Source: Thermococcus onnurineus NA1
Lineage (GTDB): Archaea; Methanobacteriota_B; Thermococci; Thermococcales; Thermococcaceae
DNA length: 64,000 nucleotides
NCBI RefSeq assembly: GCF_000018365.1
Contig: NC_011529.1
Coordinates: 1,302,001-1,366,000, forward strand
Direction: 5' to 3'
This document shows, piece by piece, positions 46,773-56,512 of the stretch. A program made the translations under genes and the position numbers. The notes beneath the pieces were generated by a model that did not search any database, was not told the DNA's origin, and worked only from the letters and a program-made list of their open reading frames with translations. Numbering within the stretch: the stretch's first letter is position 1; the number at the start of each line of letters is the position of its first letter.

Positions 46773-47132
46773 TCACTCCGTTCCATGCTCTTTTTCAAAG
46801 GTCTCTATGGCCTTCATGAGCGGTATAAGGTGCATAAGCGCTGGACCGCCGGCCATGAGAACCGCGACGAGACCGGCCTCGATGAGCTCTTCTTTCTTAG
46901 CGCCCGCTTCGAGTGCCTTCTGGGTGTGGAGATAGATGCACCACTCACAGCCCTGAGCTATACCGAGGGCAAGGGCAATAAGCTCCTTCTCCCTCGTTGT
47001 GAGGGCCTTGTTGTCAACAACCTCTCGGAGGAACCTAGAAAAGGCGGATATCTCTTTCGGGTGCTCCTTACCGAGTTTGTCAAGGAGCTCCCCTATTTCC
47101 TTCAACTTAACCTGGACGTCCTCACAGTCCAT
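46773..47132 (-). CDS. AhpD/carboxymuconolactone decarboxylase-like protein
   Basis: A 119-residue helical protein with the AhpD-like active site EKELIALALGIAQGCEWCIY followed by LHTQKALEAGA: the E-x(n)-C-x2-C-x3-H pattern of peroxidase-type members. It may reduce peroxides through the CxxC pair. ATG 47132 follows minus-strand GGTGATCC. A TATA (CCTTTAAACTT) lies at about 47162-47172. Not in an evident operon. Confidence 0.87.
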   Translation of the reverse strand: MDCEDVQVKLKEIGELLDKLGKEHPKEISAFSRFLREVVDNKALTTREKELIALALGIAQGCEWCIYLHTQKALEAGAKKEELIEAGLVAVLMAGGPALMHLIPLMKAIETFEKEHGTE

Positions 47133-47238
47133 GGGGATCACCGTATAAAGATTGCATTCCAAGTTTAAAGGCCTATCCTAAACTTTGGGTTGAGAACTAC
47201 CGCTCCAAAAGGATATAAAGGGAGAAACCGAGGCTCTG

Positions 47239-48528
47239 ATGATGAGAGCAATAGGGGTCATCAGAAAATCCAGGCGCGAGAGGATAAGCCGGGAAGAGTT
47301 CGAGGAGCTGTTAAGGAGTGCCGGCTACGAGGTAGTGGCGATTCTCGAACAGAACCGTGAAGAGCATCCTAAGTACAACATCGGAAAGGGAAAGCTAGAG
47401 GAGCTCAAAGAGCTCGTAAGGGAGCTTCAGCCGGATAAGGTCATCTTCGCCAACAAGCTCACGCCAAGCCAGGCCTACAACCTTTGGAAGGAGCTGAGGG
47501 TGGAAATAATAGACAAGTGGCAGCTGGTTCTTGAAATATTCGAGAGGCGCGCGCATTCAAAAGAGGCAAAGCTCCAGGTGGAGCTAGCGAGCCTGCAGTA
47601 CGAGGTTCCCCTCGTGAAGGAGGCCATCAGGAGAATAAAGCTCGGCGATAGGGCAGGATTCAAGGGAATGGGTGAGTATCAGACCCAGCAGTACCTTAAG
47701 CACATCCGCTACCGCATGGGTAAGATAAGGAAGGAGCTGGAAAGGGTAAAGGCAGACCGAGAGGTTAAAAGGAAGCGCAGGGAAGAGGTTGGCTTCATCC
47801 TGCTCGCCTTAGCGGGCTACACGAACGCCGGAAAGTCAACACTCCTCAACACCCTCGCGGGGGAGGAGATAGAGGCGAGAGACCAGATGTTCACCACCCT
47901 GGACACGACGACGAGGCGCTTCAAGCTCGGCGGTAAGAGGGTTCTCGTCACCGACACGGTCGGCTTCATTGACGGCCTCCCGCCGTTTATCGTTGAAGCC
48001 TTCCACTCCACGCTGGAGGAGATAGTTAAGGCCGATATAGTCCTGCTCGTTCTCGATGTGAGCGAGCCCTGGCCAGAAATACGGAGGAAGTTCCTAGCAT
48101 CGCTCAACGTCTTGAGGGAGCTTAAGGCCCTGGATAAGCCCATGGTAGTCGTCCTCAACAAGAGGGACCTGACGAGCGAGGAGGACGTTAAAGATAAGGC
48201 TGAGAGGATAATAGAGATAGTCGAGGAGAGGGGGATAAACGTCTCCCGTGTCGTTTCCATCTCGGCCAAGTTCGGTCAGTTGGAGGAGCTTTATGGGGCG
48301 CTGGAAGAGGTGGTACTAACCCTGCCCAAGTACGGGGCCTTTGAGATAACCGTGAGGGAGCCTGAGAAAGTTCCTCAGGTCATGGCTCTGATAAATGCTA
48401 TTGGTGAGGTTTTGTCCGTTGAGTACGGTGAGGAGACGAAAATAGAAGCCTACATCCAGACGGGAATGATAAAGGAGCTGACGAGGCTGGGGGTCGAGAT
48501 AAAGCGGCTAAACCAGCCCCACCAATGA
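47239..48528 (+). CDS. hflX: HflX-family ribosome-associated GTPase
   Basis: A 429-residue GTPase. The N-terminal HflX domain (YNIGKGKLEELKELVRELQP, VIFANKLTPSQAYNLWKEL) precedes the G domain with GYTNAGKSTLLN, the DTVGFIDGLP switch and LNKRDLTSE. HflX dissociates or rescues ribosomes under stress. GGATATAAAGG centred near 47216 would put the transcript start at the ATG itself, so the message is probably leaderless. Overlaps the PiT gene by 21 bases convergently. Confidence 0.92.
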   Translation: MMRAIGVIRKSRRERISREEFEELLRSAGYEVVAILEQNREEHPKYNIGKGKLEELKELVRELQPDKVIFANKLTPSQAYNLWKELRVEIIDKWQLVLEIFERRAHSKEAKLQVELASLQYEVPLVKEAIRRIKLGDRAGFKGMGEYQTQQYLKHIRYRMGKIRKELERVKADREVKRKRREEVGFILLALAGYTNAGKSTLLNTLAGEEIEARDQMFTTLDTTTRRFKLGGKRVLVTDTVGFIDGLPPFIVEAFHSTLEEIVKADIVLLVLDVSEPWPEIRRKFLASLNVLRELKALDKPMVVVLNKRDLTSEEDVKDKAERIIEIVEERGINVSRVVSISAKFGQLEELYGALEEVVLTLPKYGAFEITVREPEKVPQVMALINAIGEVLSVEYGEETKIEAYIQTGMIKELTRLGVEIKRLNQPHQ

Positions 48529-49470
48529 GAAAGCCTTGAAGATTCCAAGGGCAATGAATATCGCCGTCAGCGGCGTCGCTACCCAGCCGAAGACTATGTC
48601 CTTTATGACGGACTTATCAACGCCCTCTCCCGCGATGAGACCGACTCCTATGACTCCACCGACTATGGACTGGCTGGAGCTCACCGGGAGACCGAAGATA
48701 TTGGCAAGGCTCACAGCTATTGCCGAACCGAACTGTGCTGCGAAGGCCGAGATCGGGCCGAGGGCGGTTATCTTCTTTCCAACAGTGTGCATCACCGCGT
48801 AGCTAAAAGTTAGAGCGCCTATCGAGAGCGCTATCGCGCCAAAAATTCCGGCAATCTTCGGCTCCACGAAGCCGGCACCGACCAGAGGTCCAGATGCATT
48901 GGCGACCTCGTTGGTGCCGAAGTTAAAGGCCATGTACGAGCCGCCGAGTATAGCGAGAGCCTTGTAGAGGGCCTCAATCGTAGAGACGCTTTTTATGCTC
49001 GAAATAACCTTGGAATAGAACTTGTACAGGATTATCGCCAGAATCCCAGACAGTATGGGCGAGACAACCCACGCAGATGCTATTTTAACGAGCGTATACC
49101 AGTTGATTGGAGCATCGACAGCAAGACCAACTCCTATAACACCGCCAACTATGGCCTGAGTCGTGGAAACCGGAAGGCCCTTGACGGTGGCTATCGTGAC
49201 CCAGACACCAGCGGCGAGAAGTGCTATTACCGCCATCTCCATCGTGAGGTAGCCTTCGGGGACGATGCCCTTGCCGACGGTTTTCATAACTTTGTATCCC
49301 TTCAGATAGGCACCCATCAGGACGAATATCGCTATGGTGAGGGTTGCTTGCCGGAAGCTGAGTATTCCTGCACCTACTGCCGTCCCCATAGCGTTGGCTG
49401 AGTCGTTCGAACCTATGTTCCAAGCTATGTAGAATGCCACTGCTATTGCTGCTATCACTAGCCCGTCCAT
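48508..49470 (-). CDS. PiT-family inorganic phosphate transporter
   Basis: A 320-residue permease with about ten helices and the two PiT signatures: YIAWNIGSNDSANAMGTAVG near the N-terminus and YMAFNFGTNEVANASGPLVG in the second half, each followed by GLPVSTTQAIVGGVIGVGL-type loops. It imports phosphate with protons or sodium. ATG 49470 follows GGTGATCC, and TATATAGACTATATAGG lies at the promoter. The PhoU-like partner is encoded at 39942-40589. Confidence 0.94.
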   Translation of the reverse strand: MDGLVIAAIAVAFYIAWNIGSNDSANAMGTAVGAGILSFRQATLTIAIFVLMGAYLKGYKVMKTVGKGIVPEGYLTMEMAVIALLAAGVWVTIATVKGLPVSTTQAIVGGVIGVGLAVDAPINWYTLVKIASAWVVSPILSGILAIILYKFYSKVISSIKSVSTIEALYKALAILGGSYMAFNFGTNEVANASGPLVGAGFVEPKIAGIFGAIALSIGALTFSYAVMHTVGKKITALGPISAFAAQFGSAIAVSLANIFGLPVSSSQSIVGGVIGVGLIAGEGVDKSVIKDIVFGWVATPLTAIFIALGIFKAFSLVGLV

Positions 49471-49696
49471 AAGGATCACCTATATAGTCTATATATCTCC
49501 CTTTAGACTGTGGCTTAAAAAATTTTGCCAATGACTGTACGAACTTTTTTCGAGAAATGATGCCATAATTGTTCCATTGACGACTGACAAAGTTCATGCC
49601 TACCCAAAGACATCTGCCGAAGGCTGCTTAACCCAATACCGAAACTTAAATAAATGCAATAGATGAATAAGTTTTGACAAATTTAAGGAGGCAGGA

Positions 49697-50257
49697 ATGA
49701 TGATAGAGATTCGTTTTCACGGTAGGGGTGGACAGGGTGCAGTTACGGCTGCCAACATATTAGCTTCAGCCGCTTTCCTTGAGGGCAAATACGTCCAGGC
49801 GTTCCCGTTCTTCGGAGTTGAGAGGCGTGGAGCACCTGTTACGGCATTCACCAGGATCGACGAGAAGCCCATCAGGATTAAGACCCAGATCTACGAACCT
49901 GACATAGTCGTCGTCCTTGATCCGTCCCTCCTCGACACTGTCGATGTCACCGCAGGTCTCAAGGACGGTGGAATCGTTATCGTCAACACCGAGAAAAGCA
50001 AGGAAGAAGTCCTCGAGAAGCTCAAGAAGAAGCCCGCCAAGCTTGCTCTGGTCGACGCCACCACCATAGCCCTTGAGATACTCGGCCTCCCGATCACTAA
50101 CACCGCCATTCTCGGTGCCGTCGCCAAGGCCACTGGCGTTGTCAGCCTTGAGCACGTCCAGAAGGCCATCCAGGACGTCTTCTCCGGAGCCCTCGGCGAA
50201 AAGAATGCCAAGGCTGCAGAAGAGGCCTTCAACAAGACTGTCATTTACGAACTCTGA
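49697..50257 (+). CDS. porG: Pyruvate/2-ketoisovalerate ferredoxin oxidoreductase, shared gamma subunit
   Basis: A 186-residue gamma subunit ([51 protein letters not shown]). In Pyrococcus one gamma serves both POR and VOR, which fits a single copy ahead of the two delta-alpha-beta sets here. GGAGG precedes ATG 49697; the second ATG (49700) gives the known Pyrococcus N-terminus. CTTAAATAAATG at about 49645 is the TATA box. Confidence 0.93.
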
Positions 50258-50295
50258 TTCTCTTTCCTTATAATCCTTACAAGGGGTGAAGAGGG

Positions 50296-50613
50296 TTGAA
50301 CACGTTGTTTGGTGAAAAGAAAGAAGGGGCCACCAAAATCGTCCTCAAATCCGTGGACGAGTATCCAGAGGCCCCTATAACCCTGGGAACGACCCTCATC
50401 AACTTCACTGGTGACTGGAGGACGTTCATACCAGTCGTTGATGATAACAAGTGCGTCAAGTGTTACATCTGCTGGAAGTTCTGCCCCGAGCCAGCAATAT
50501 ACATCCGCGAGGACGGCTACGTCGGCATCGACTATGACTACTGTAAGGGCTGCGGTATCTGTGCGAACGAATGCCCAACCAAGGCCATAACGATGGAGAA
50601 AGAAGAGAAGTGA
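50296..50613 (+). CDS. vorD: 2-ketoisovalerate ferredoxin oxidoreductase delta subunit
   Basis: A 105-residue ferredoxin-like subunit with two [4Fe-4S] motifs: CVKCYICWKFCPEP and CKGCGICANECPT. It passes electrons from the thiamine-bound intermediate to ferredoxin. TTG start at 50296 with GGGGTGAA upstream; the N-terminus MNTLFG matches Pyrococcus VorD. Between the shared gamma gene and vorA. Confidence 0.92.
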   Translation: MNTLFGEKKEGATKIVLKSVDEYPEAPITLGTTLINFTGDWRTFIPVVDDNKCVKCYICWKFCPEPAIYIREDGYVGIDYDYCKGCGICANECPTKAITMEKEEK

Positions 50614-50623
50614 GGTGTTGAGC

Positions 50624-51811
50624 ATGGAGTACAAGCCAATTAGAAAGGTTGTGAGCGGCAACTACGCGGCCGCTTACGCCGCCAAGCACGCCCGCGTTGA
50701 GGTTGTGGCTGCTTATCCAATCACCCCTCAGACGAGCATCATCGAGAAGATAGCGGAGTTCATAGCCAACGGTGAGGTTGAGAACCTTCAGTACGTGGCT
50801 GTTGAGAGTGAGCACTCTGCCATGGCCGCATGTATAGGAGCTTCAGCAGCTGGAGCGAGGGCCTTTACGGCAACCTCTGCCCAGGGTCTTGCTTTGATGC
50901 ACGAGATGCTCCACTGGGCGAGCGGCGCGAGGTTGCCGATAGTTATGGTCGACGTCAACAGGGCTATGGCCCCGCCGTGGAGCGTCTGGGACGACCAGAC
51001 CGACTCCCTAGCCCAGCGCGATACGGGCTGGATGCAGTTCTACGCCGAAAACAATCAGGAGGTTTATGACGGCGTTCTGATGGCCTTTAAGGTTGCTGAG
51101 ACCGTCAATCTGCCAGCGATGGTCGTTGAGAGCGCATTCATCCTGAGTCATACCTACGACATCGTTGAAATGATCCCCCAAGAACTCGTCGATGAGTTCC
51201 TCCCGCCGAGGAAGCCGCTCTACACGCTCACCGACTTCGACAACCCAGTCTCTGTTGGAGCCCTCGGAACTCCCGCTGACTACTACGAGTTCCGTTACAA
51301 GATAGAAAAGGCCATGGAGAAGGCTAGAAAGGTCATCAAGGAAGTCGGCAAGGAGTTCGGCGAGATGTTTGGAAGGGACTACAGCCAGATGATAGAGCTC
51401 TACAGGACTGACGATGCTGACTTCGTCTTCATGGGCATGGGTTCACTTATGGGAACCGTTAAGCAGGCCGTTGACATTCTCCGTGAGGAGGGCTACAAGG
51501 TCGGAGCAGCCAAGGTCCGCTGGTTCAGGCCATTCCCGAAGGACGAGCTCTACGAACTGGCCAAGAATGTGGAGGGAATAGCCGTCCTCGACAGGAACTT
51601 CTCATTTGGCCAGGAGGGCATACTCTTCAACGAGGCCAAGGGTGTGCTCTACAACACCGACGCAAGACCGATCATAAAGAACTACATCGTCGGCCTTGGA
51701 GGCAGAGACTTCACTGTGAGCGATGTCAAGAAGATAGCAGAGAACATGAAGGCAGTCATCGAGAAAGGAGAACTAGATGTAGAGGTGGACTGGTACCACC
51801 TTAAGAGGTGA
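50624..51811 (+). CDS. vorA: 2-ketoisovalerate ferredoxin oxidoreductase alpha subunit
   Basis: About 395 residues. EYKPIRKVVSGNYAAAYAAK, VVAAYPITPQTSIIEKIAEF and AVESEHSAMAACIGASAAGA match the alpha chain that forms half of the active site. VOR degrades branched 2-oxoacids from Val, Leu and Ile to acyl-CoA. ATG 50624 has GAGGTG upstream. Overlaps vorB by four bases or is adjacent, depending on the vorB start. Confidence 0.93.
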   Translation: MEYKPIRKVVSGNYAAAYAAKHARVEVVAAYPITPQTSIIEKIAEFIANGEVENLQYVAVESEHSAMAACIGASAAGARAFTATSAQGLALMHEMLHWASGARLPIVMVDVNRAMAPPWSVWDDQTDSLAQRDTGWMQFYAENNQEVYDGVLMAFKVAETVNLPAMVVESAFILSHTYDIVEMIPQELVDEFLPPRKPLYTLTDFDNPVSVGALGTPADYYEFRYKIEKAMEKARKVIKEVGKEFGEMFGRDYSQMIELYRTDDADFVFMGMGSLMGTVKQAVDILREEGYKVGAAKVRWFRPFPKDELYELAKNVEGIAVLDRNFSFGQEGILFNEAKGVLYNTDARPIIKNYIVGLGGRDFTVSDVKKIAENMKAVIEKGELDVEVDWYHLKR

Positions 51812-51816
51812 GAATG

Positions 51817-52752
51817 ATGGAGATTCCAGAGAACGTTAAGAAGAGGTTGAGCATTCCCGCGGAGGAGCACTTTTACGCGGGCCACACTGCCTGCCAGGGC
51901 TGTGGTGCCTCACTCGGCCTTAGGTACGTCCTTAAGGCCTATGGGAAGAAGACAATATTCGCAATTCCAGCATGCTGTTCAACCATCATCGCTGGTCCCT
52001 GGCCATACAGCGCACTCGACGCGAACCTGTTCCACACCGCGTTCGAGACTACCGGTGCCGTCATAAGCGGAATCGAGGCTGCTCTGAAAGCCAAGGGCTA
52101 CAAGGTTAAGGGTGAGGACGGCATAATGGTCGTCGGCTGGGCAGGCGATGGTGGAACCGCCGACATAGGACTCCAGGCCCTCTCGGGCTTCCTTGAGAGG
52201 GGCCACGATGCGGTCTACATCATGTACGACAACGAGGCCTACATGAACACCGGAATCCAGAGGTCGGGTTCAACACCCTACGGTGCCTGGACCACCAACA
52301 CCCCCGGTGGAAAGGAGCACTTCCTCGAGAAGAGGCACAAGAAGAAGGTCATCGACATCGTCATTGCTCATGAGATACCCTATGCGGCTACCGCAAGCGT
52401 TGCCTACCCAGAAGACTTCATAAGGAAGCTCAAGAAGGCCCAGAAGACCCCAGGGCCAAGCTTCATCCAGCTCTTCGCGCCGTGTCCAACTGGCTGGCGC
52501 TCACCGACCGACAAGAGCATCGAGCTAGCCAGGTTGGCAGTCCAGACCGCCTACTTCCCGCTCTTCGAGTACGAGAACGGCAAGTACAAGATCAACATGC
52601 CGAGCACCAAGAAGGATCCCAAGCCCATTGAGGAGTTCCTCAAGCTCCAGGGCAGGTTCAAGTACATGACCAAGGAGGATATCGATATCCTCCAGCAGTG
52701 GGTCCTCCACGAGTGGGAGAAGCTCAAGAAGCTCGCCGAGATCTTCGGCTGA
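51817..52752 (+). CDS. vorB: 2-ketoisovalerate ferredoxin oxidoreductase beta subunit
   Basis: About 311 residues. The thiamine diphosphate site is [14 protein letters not shown] with the partner stretch [20 protein letters not shown]. Iron-sulfur cysteines lie in ACQGCGASLG and PACCSTI. ATG 51814 or 51817 both follow GGTGAGA. The next cluster (porDAB) starts after a 60-base promoter region. Confidence 0.93.
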   Translation: MEIPENVKKRLSIPAEEHFYAGHTACQGCGASLGLRYVLKAYGKKTIFAIPACCSTIIAGPWPYSALDANLFHTAFETTGAVISGIEAALKAKGYKVKGEDGIMVVGWAGDGGTADIGLQALSGFLERGHDAVYIMYDNEAYMNTGIQRSGSTPYGAWTTNTPGGKEHFLEKRHKKKVIDIVIAHEIPYAATASVAYPEDFIRKLKKAQKTPGPSFIQLFAPCPTGWRSPTDKSIELARLAVQTAYFPLFEYENGKYKINMPSTKKDPKPIEEFLKLQGRFKYMTKEDIDILQQWVLHEWEKLKKLAEIFG

Positions 52753-52781
52753 GCTTTCCATCTTTACCCTAAAGGTTTAAG

Positions 52782-52794
52782 TGTCAAGTTGACA
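52782..52794. promoter_or_regulatory. Palindrome between TATA and start of porDAB
   Basis: TGTCAAGTTGACA, a perfect palindrome of 13 bases, sits directly after the probable TATA box (GGTTTAAGT, 52774-52782) and ends about nine bases before the inferred transcript start, the usual place for a repressor. The protein is unknown. A TGTCAAG also follows the TATA box of the cPGS-family gene (about 7886), without the second arm. Confidence 0.55.
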
Positions 52795-52814
52795 ACTCAC
52801 CCGAGGTGATATAC

Positions 52815-53132
52815 ATGGCCGAGAGTCCGTTTAAGGCCGACATTGAGAGGGTTCAGAAGGAGTATAGCGAAAAGATGACCCCGGGAGCGATTGTCTACCT
52901 CCCGGGAAGCAGCGTCGTGAACAAGACCGGAAGCTGGAGAGTTTTCATGCCGGAGTTCAACAGGGACAAGTGCGTTAGGTGCTATCTCTGCTACATCTAC
53001 TGTCCGGAGCCAGCCATATATCTCGACGATGAGAACTATCCGGTCTTCGACTACGACTACTGTAAGGGCTGTGGAATTTGTGCGAACGAGTGCCCGACAG
53101 AGGCAATAGTTATGGTTAGGGAGACCAAGTGA
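52815..53132 (+). CDS. porD: Pyruvate ferredoxin oxidoreductase delta subunit
   Basis: A 105-residue two-cluster ferredoxin-like subunit with CVRCYLCYIYCPEP and CKGCGICANECPT. It resembles VorD at 50296 over its whole length, so the two sets arose by duplication. ATG 52815 follows GAGGTGAT. First gene of porDAB. Confidence 0.93.
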   Translation: MAESPFKADIERVQKEYSEKMTPGAIVYLPGSSVVNKTGSWRVFMPEFNRDKCVRCYLCYIYCPEPAIYLDDENYPVFDYDYCKGCGICANECPTEAIVMVRETK

Positions 53133-53143
53133 GGTGATGAAAG

Positions 53144-54328
53144 ATGCCGATTAGGAAGGTTATGAAGGCTAACGAGGCTGCTGCCTGGGCGGCCAAGCTG
53201 GCCAAGCCAAAGGTTATCGCAGCGTTCCCAATTACGCCCTCCACTCTCGTTCCTGAGAAAATAAGTGAGTTCGTAGCCGATGGAGAGCTTGACGCAGAGT
53301 TCATCAAGGTCGAGAGCGAGCACTCAGCAATTTCTGCTTGTGTCGGTGCTTCGGCGGCAGGTGTTAGGACCTTTACCGCGACCGCTTCCCAGGGTCTCGC
53401 TTTGATGCACGAGATACTCTTCATCGCAGCAGGAATGAGGCTTCCGATAGTCATTGCCGTTGGAAACCGTGCTCTCTCAGCTCCGATCAACATCTGGAAC
53501 GACTGGCAGGACACAATCAGCGAGCGCGACACCGGCTGGCTCCAGTTCTACGCCGAAAACAATCAGGAAGCCCTTGACCTCATCCTGATAGCCTTCAAGG
53601 TCGCCGAAGACGAAAGGGTTCTCCTTCCTGCAATGGTAGGCTTTGACGCGTTCATCCTGACCCACACCGTCGAGCCGGTTGAGATCCCAGACCAAGAGCT
53701 CGTCGACGAGTTCCTCGGCGAGTACATGCCAAAGCACGCCTATCTCGATCCGGCCAAGCCGATAACCCAGGGTGCACTCGGATTCCCAGCCCACTACATG
53801 GAGGCCCGCTATGGAGTCTGGGAAGCTAACGAGAACGCTAAGAAGGTCATCGATGAGGTCTTCGCCGAGTTCGAGAAGAAGTTCGGAAGGAAGTACCAGA
53901 AAATTGAAGAGTACAGGACCGAAGATGCCGACATAATCTTCGTCACCATGGGCTCCCTCGCCGGAACCCTCAAGGAGTATGTCGACATGCTCCGCGAGAA
54001 GGGCGTTAAGGTCGGTGCCGCCAAGATCACCGTTTACAGGCCATTCCCAACCGAAGAAGTCAGGGAGCTCGCAAAGAAGACAAAGGTTCTCGCGCTTCTC
54101 GAGAAGAACGTCACTTTCAGCGTCGGTGGAGCCTTATTCCAGGACTTCAGCAGGGCCTTGGTCAACGAGAGTGAGAAGCCAAAGATAGTTGACTTCATCC
54201 TCGGCCTTGGAGGCAGGGACGTCACCTTCAAGGACCTTGATGAGGCTCTAGCAATAGCGCAGAAGGCCCTCACTGGGGAGGAGTTTGAGGAAGTCAACTG
54301 GATAGGACTTAGAAAGGAGATACTGTGA
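53144..54328 (+). CDS. porA: Pyruvate ferredoxin oxidoreductase alpha subunit
   Basis: A 394-residue alpha chain: [63 protein letters not shown] converts pyruvate to acetyl-CoA with reduction of ferredoxin, the central step of sugar and peptide fermentation here. GAGGTGATG precedes the ATG. Confidence 0.94.
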   Translation: MPIRKVMKANEAAAWAAKLAKPKVIAAFPITPSTLVPEKISEFVADGELDAEFIKVESEHSAISACVGASAAGVRTFTATASQGLALMHEILFIAAGMRLPIVIAVGNRALSAPINIWNDWQDTISERDTGWLQFYAENNQEALDLILIAFKVAEDERVLLPAMVGFDAFILTHTVEPVEIPDQELVDEFLGEYMPKHAYLDPAKPITQGALGFPAHYMEARYGVWEANENAKKVIDEVFAEFEKKFGRKYQKIEEYRTEDADIIFVTMGSLAGTLKEYVDMLREKGVKVGAAKITVYRPFPTEEVRELAKKTKVLALLEKNVTFSVGGALFQDFSRALVNESEKPKIVDFILGLGGRDVTFKDLDEALAIAQKALTGEEFEEVNWIGLRKEIL

Positions 54329-54338
54329 GGTGAGGAAG

Positions 54339-55334
54339 ATGGCCGTTAGGAAGCCCCCAATTACCACTCGCGAGTACTGGGCACCTGGTCACGCCGCCTG
54401 TGCTGGTTGCGGCTGTGCAGCTGCTCTCAGGCTTGCCACAAAGGCCTTCAGCGAGGCCATGGAGGAGAAGTACGGTGATCCAAACGCCTTCGCTATAGCC
54501 CAAGCCACAGGATGTATGGAAGTCGTCAGCGCCGTCTTCCCGTACACCGCCTGGAAGGCCCCGTGGATCCACGTCGCTTTCGAGAACGCCGCCGCAGTTG
54601 CGAGTGGTGTCGAGGCCGCCTGGAAGAAGGTCGGCAGGAAGGGTAAGATCCTCGCTATCGGTGGAGATGGTGGTACGGCAGACATCGGTATGCAGGCCCT
54701 CAGCGGTATGCTCGAGCGCTGGCACAACGTCGTCTACCTCATGTACGACAACGAGGCCTACATGAACACCGGAATCCAGAGGTCGAGCTCAACTCCCTAC
54801 GGTGCCTGGACGACCACCTCACCGCCAGGAAAGCTCTCCATCGGTGAGGACAAGCCCAAGAAGTGGGTTGCCCTCATCGCTGCCGCCCACCAGATCCCGT
54901 ACGTGGCAACCGCCAGCGTCGCTAACCCCTATGACTTCATCAAGAAGATGAAGAAGGCCGCTAAGGTCGACGGCCCGGCCTTCGTCCAGGTCCAGTGTAC
55001 TTGTGTCCCAGGCTGGCGCGCCCCGCCGGAGAAGAGCATTGAGATCACTAGGCTCGCCATCGAGACCGGTGTTTGGCCGCTCTTTGAGATCGAGAACGGT
55101 GACTTCCACAACATCAAGATACAGGCACCGGGAGGAGGCGCCAAGGTCAAGCGCGAGGGTGGCAGGATCGTTGCCATCGAGTTCAAGAAGCCCATCGAAG
55201 AGTACCTCAAGCTCCAGGGCAGGTTCAAGCACCTCTTCAAGCAGCCCGAGGCCATCGACATAATGCGCGAGCAGATCAAGGCCATGTGGAAGGTTCTTGG
55301 CGTCGATGTCATCCTCCCGAAGCCGGAGGAGTGA
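54339..55334 (+). CDS. porB: Pyruvate ferredoxin oxidoreductase beta subunit
   Basis: About 331 residues. Thiamine diphosphate site [18 protein letters not shown] with [20 protein letters not shown]; cluster cysteines in [13 protein letters not shown] and VQCTCVPGW. Paralogous to VorB. ATG 54339 follows GAGGTGAGG. Last gene of the POR/VOR locus; T-rich sequence follows. Confidence 0.94.
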   Translation: MAVRKPPITTREYWAPGHAACAGCGCAAALRLATKAFSEAMEEKYGDPNAFAIAQATGCMEVVSAVFPYTAWKAPWIHVAFENAAAVASGVEAAWKKVGRKGKILAIGGDGGTADIGMQALSGMLERWHNVVYLMYDNEAYMNTGIQRSSSTPYGAWTTTSPPGKLSIGEDKPKKWVALIAAAHQIPYVATASVANPYDFIKKMKKAAKVDGPAFVQVQCTCVPGWRAPPEKSIEITRLAIETGVWPLFEIENGDFHNIKIQAPGGGAKVKREGGRIVAIEFKKPIEEYLKLQGRFKHLFKQPEAIDIMREQIKAMWKVLGVDVILPKPEE

Positions 55335-55464
55335 CCTCCCTCTTTCTTCTTCTACCAATTTCTGCTTTCACCTGATGATTGTTCTACAAAAATGACCCAT
55401 AAGGGTCTCTTTTATAACAAAGCTTTTAAGCTCTTAGGAAAACCTAATCCGGAGGTGGTTAAAG

Positions 55465-56382
55465 ATGACTATCAAAACTCCCCCCACCCTGAACATAGCG
55501 GGGCTGGGTGCTGACCCACTCACTCAGAGGATAAGCGAGAAGCAGAAAAAGTGGAAGTACAAAATAGCCGTTCTCAGCGGCAAGGGTGGTGTCGGGAAGA
55601 GCACCGTTGCTGTCAACCTCGCCGCCGCCCTTGCAAAGAAGGGTTACTTCGTCGGAATCCTCGACGCGGATATACACGGGCCGAACGTGGCAAAGATGCT
55701 AGGTGTCGAGAAGGCCGACGTCCTCGCTGAGAGGATGGAAGATGGCAGGTTCGAGATGATACCCCCGATGAATGACTTTCTCGGCCAGACCACGCCTATA
55801 AAGGTCATGAGCATGGGCTTCCTCGTCCCAGAGGACCAGCCGATCATCTGGCGCGGAAGCCTCGTTACCAAGGCGATTAAGCAGCTCCTCGGAGACGTCA
55901 AGTGGGGCGAGCTGGACTTCATGATAATAGACTTCCCACCGGGAACGGGCGATCAGATACTCACGGTCACCCAGACCCTCCAGCTCGACGCGGCGATAAT
56001 CGTCACCACACCGCAGGAGGTCGCTTTGCTGGACACGGGCAAGGCCGTCAACATGATGAAGAAGATGGAAGTGCCTTACATAGCCGTCGTCGAGAACATG
56101 AGCTACCTCATTTGCCCGCATTGCGGCAACGAGATAGATCTCTTCGGTAAGGGTGGTGGAAGAAAGCTCGCCGAAAAAGAGGGCGTTGACTTCCTCGGGG
56201 AGATACCAATAGACCTCAAGGCAAGGGAAGCCAGTGACACTGGCATACCGATAGTCCTTTACGAGGACACCATGGCCGCCAAGGCCTTCACGGAGATAGT
56301 TGACAAGCTTATCGCCAAGCTCGAAGAGATGAAGGGCGAAGAGACCAAAGAAGAGGGCAGCGAGGAATCTAAGGACGAGTAA
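55465..56382 (+). CDS. Mrp/NBP35-type ATPase, Fe-S carrier
   Basis: A 305-residue deviant-Walker ATPase: VLSGKGGVGKSTVAVNLAAA, DADIHGPNVAKMLG, IIDFPPGTGDQ and the CPHCG pair (LICPHCGNEIDLFG) that can hold a [4Fe-4S] cluster between two subunits. It is thought to build and pass clusters to apoproteins, fitting the preceding Fe-S-rich POR/VOR locus. TTTTATAACAAAG at about 55409 is the TATA box. Acidic C-terminal tail. Confidence 0.92.
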   Translation: MTIKTPPTLNIAGLGADPLTQRISEKQKKWKYKIAVLSGKGGVGKSTVAVNLAAALAKKGYFVGILDADIHGPNVAKMLGVEKADVLAERMEDGRFEMIPPMNDFLGQTTPIKVMSMGFLVPEDQPIIWRGSLVTKAIKQLLGDVKWGELDFMIIDFPPGTGDQILTVTQTLQLDAAIIVTTPQEVALLDTGKAVNMMKKMEVPYIAVVENMSYLICPHCGNEIDLFGKGGGRKLAEKEGVDFLGEIPIDLKAREASDTGIPIVLYEDTMAAKAFTEIVDKLIAKLEEMKGEETKEEGSEESKDE

Positions 56383-56414
56383 AGCCTTTAAGACCTTTTT
56401 CCCTATTCTTTATC

Positions 56415-56468
56415 GCGGCCGAGGCCGGCAGACGCCGTTGCCGTGAGGCCGCGCTGGGCCAGGCTACA
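56415..56468 (+). ncRNA. Candidate structured RNA with kink-turn-like loop and ACA tail
   Basis: In a 100-base AT-rich gap, a GC-rich block folds as GCGGCC (56415-56420) with GGCCGC (56447-56452), an internal GA/GTGA loop, then GGC/GCC and CGGC-AGAC-GCCG. The loop recalls a kink-turn. The block ends GGCTACA (ACA at 56466-56468). CCTTTAAGACC at 56385-56395 would start transcription near its 5' end. A classic H/ACA pocket cannot be closed convincingly, so the class is open; a hairpin after the Mrp gene is the alternative. Confidence 0.4.
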
Positions 56469-56512
56469 TTAACTTTTTAACCATGTTTGGGTATCTCCCT
56501 GGGAGGGATATG

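Noticed and set aside
49558-49585. ATGATG followed by CTGA in the PiT-porG gap
   Set aside because: Guide spacing is too long and neither C' nor D follows, so not a C/D sRNA.
51817-55334. Duplicated delta-alpha-beta subunit sets taken as an assembly duplication
   Set aside because: The VOR and POR copies differ throughout, and the same two-set order is known in Pyrococcus.
55365-55420. CTGATGA followed by ATGA before the Mrp ATPase gene
   Set aside because: No D boxes or terminal stem; the TATA box of the Mrp gene explains the conserved part.
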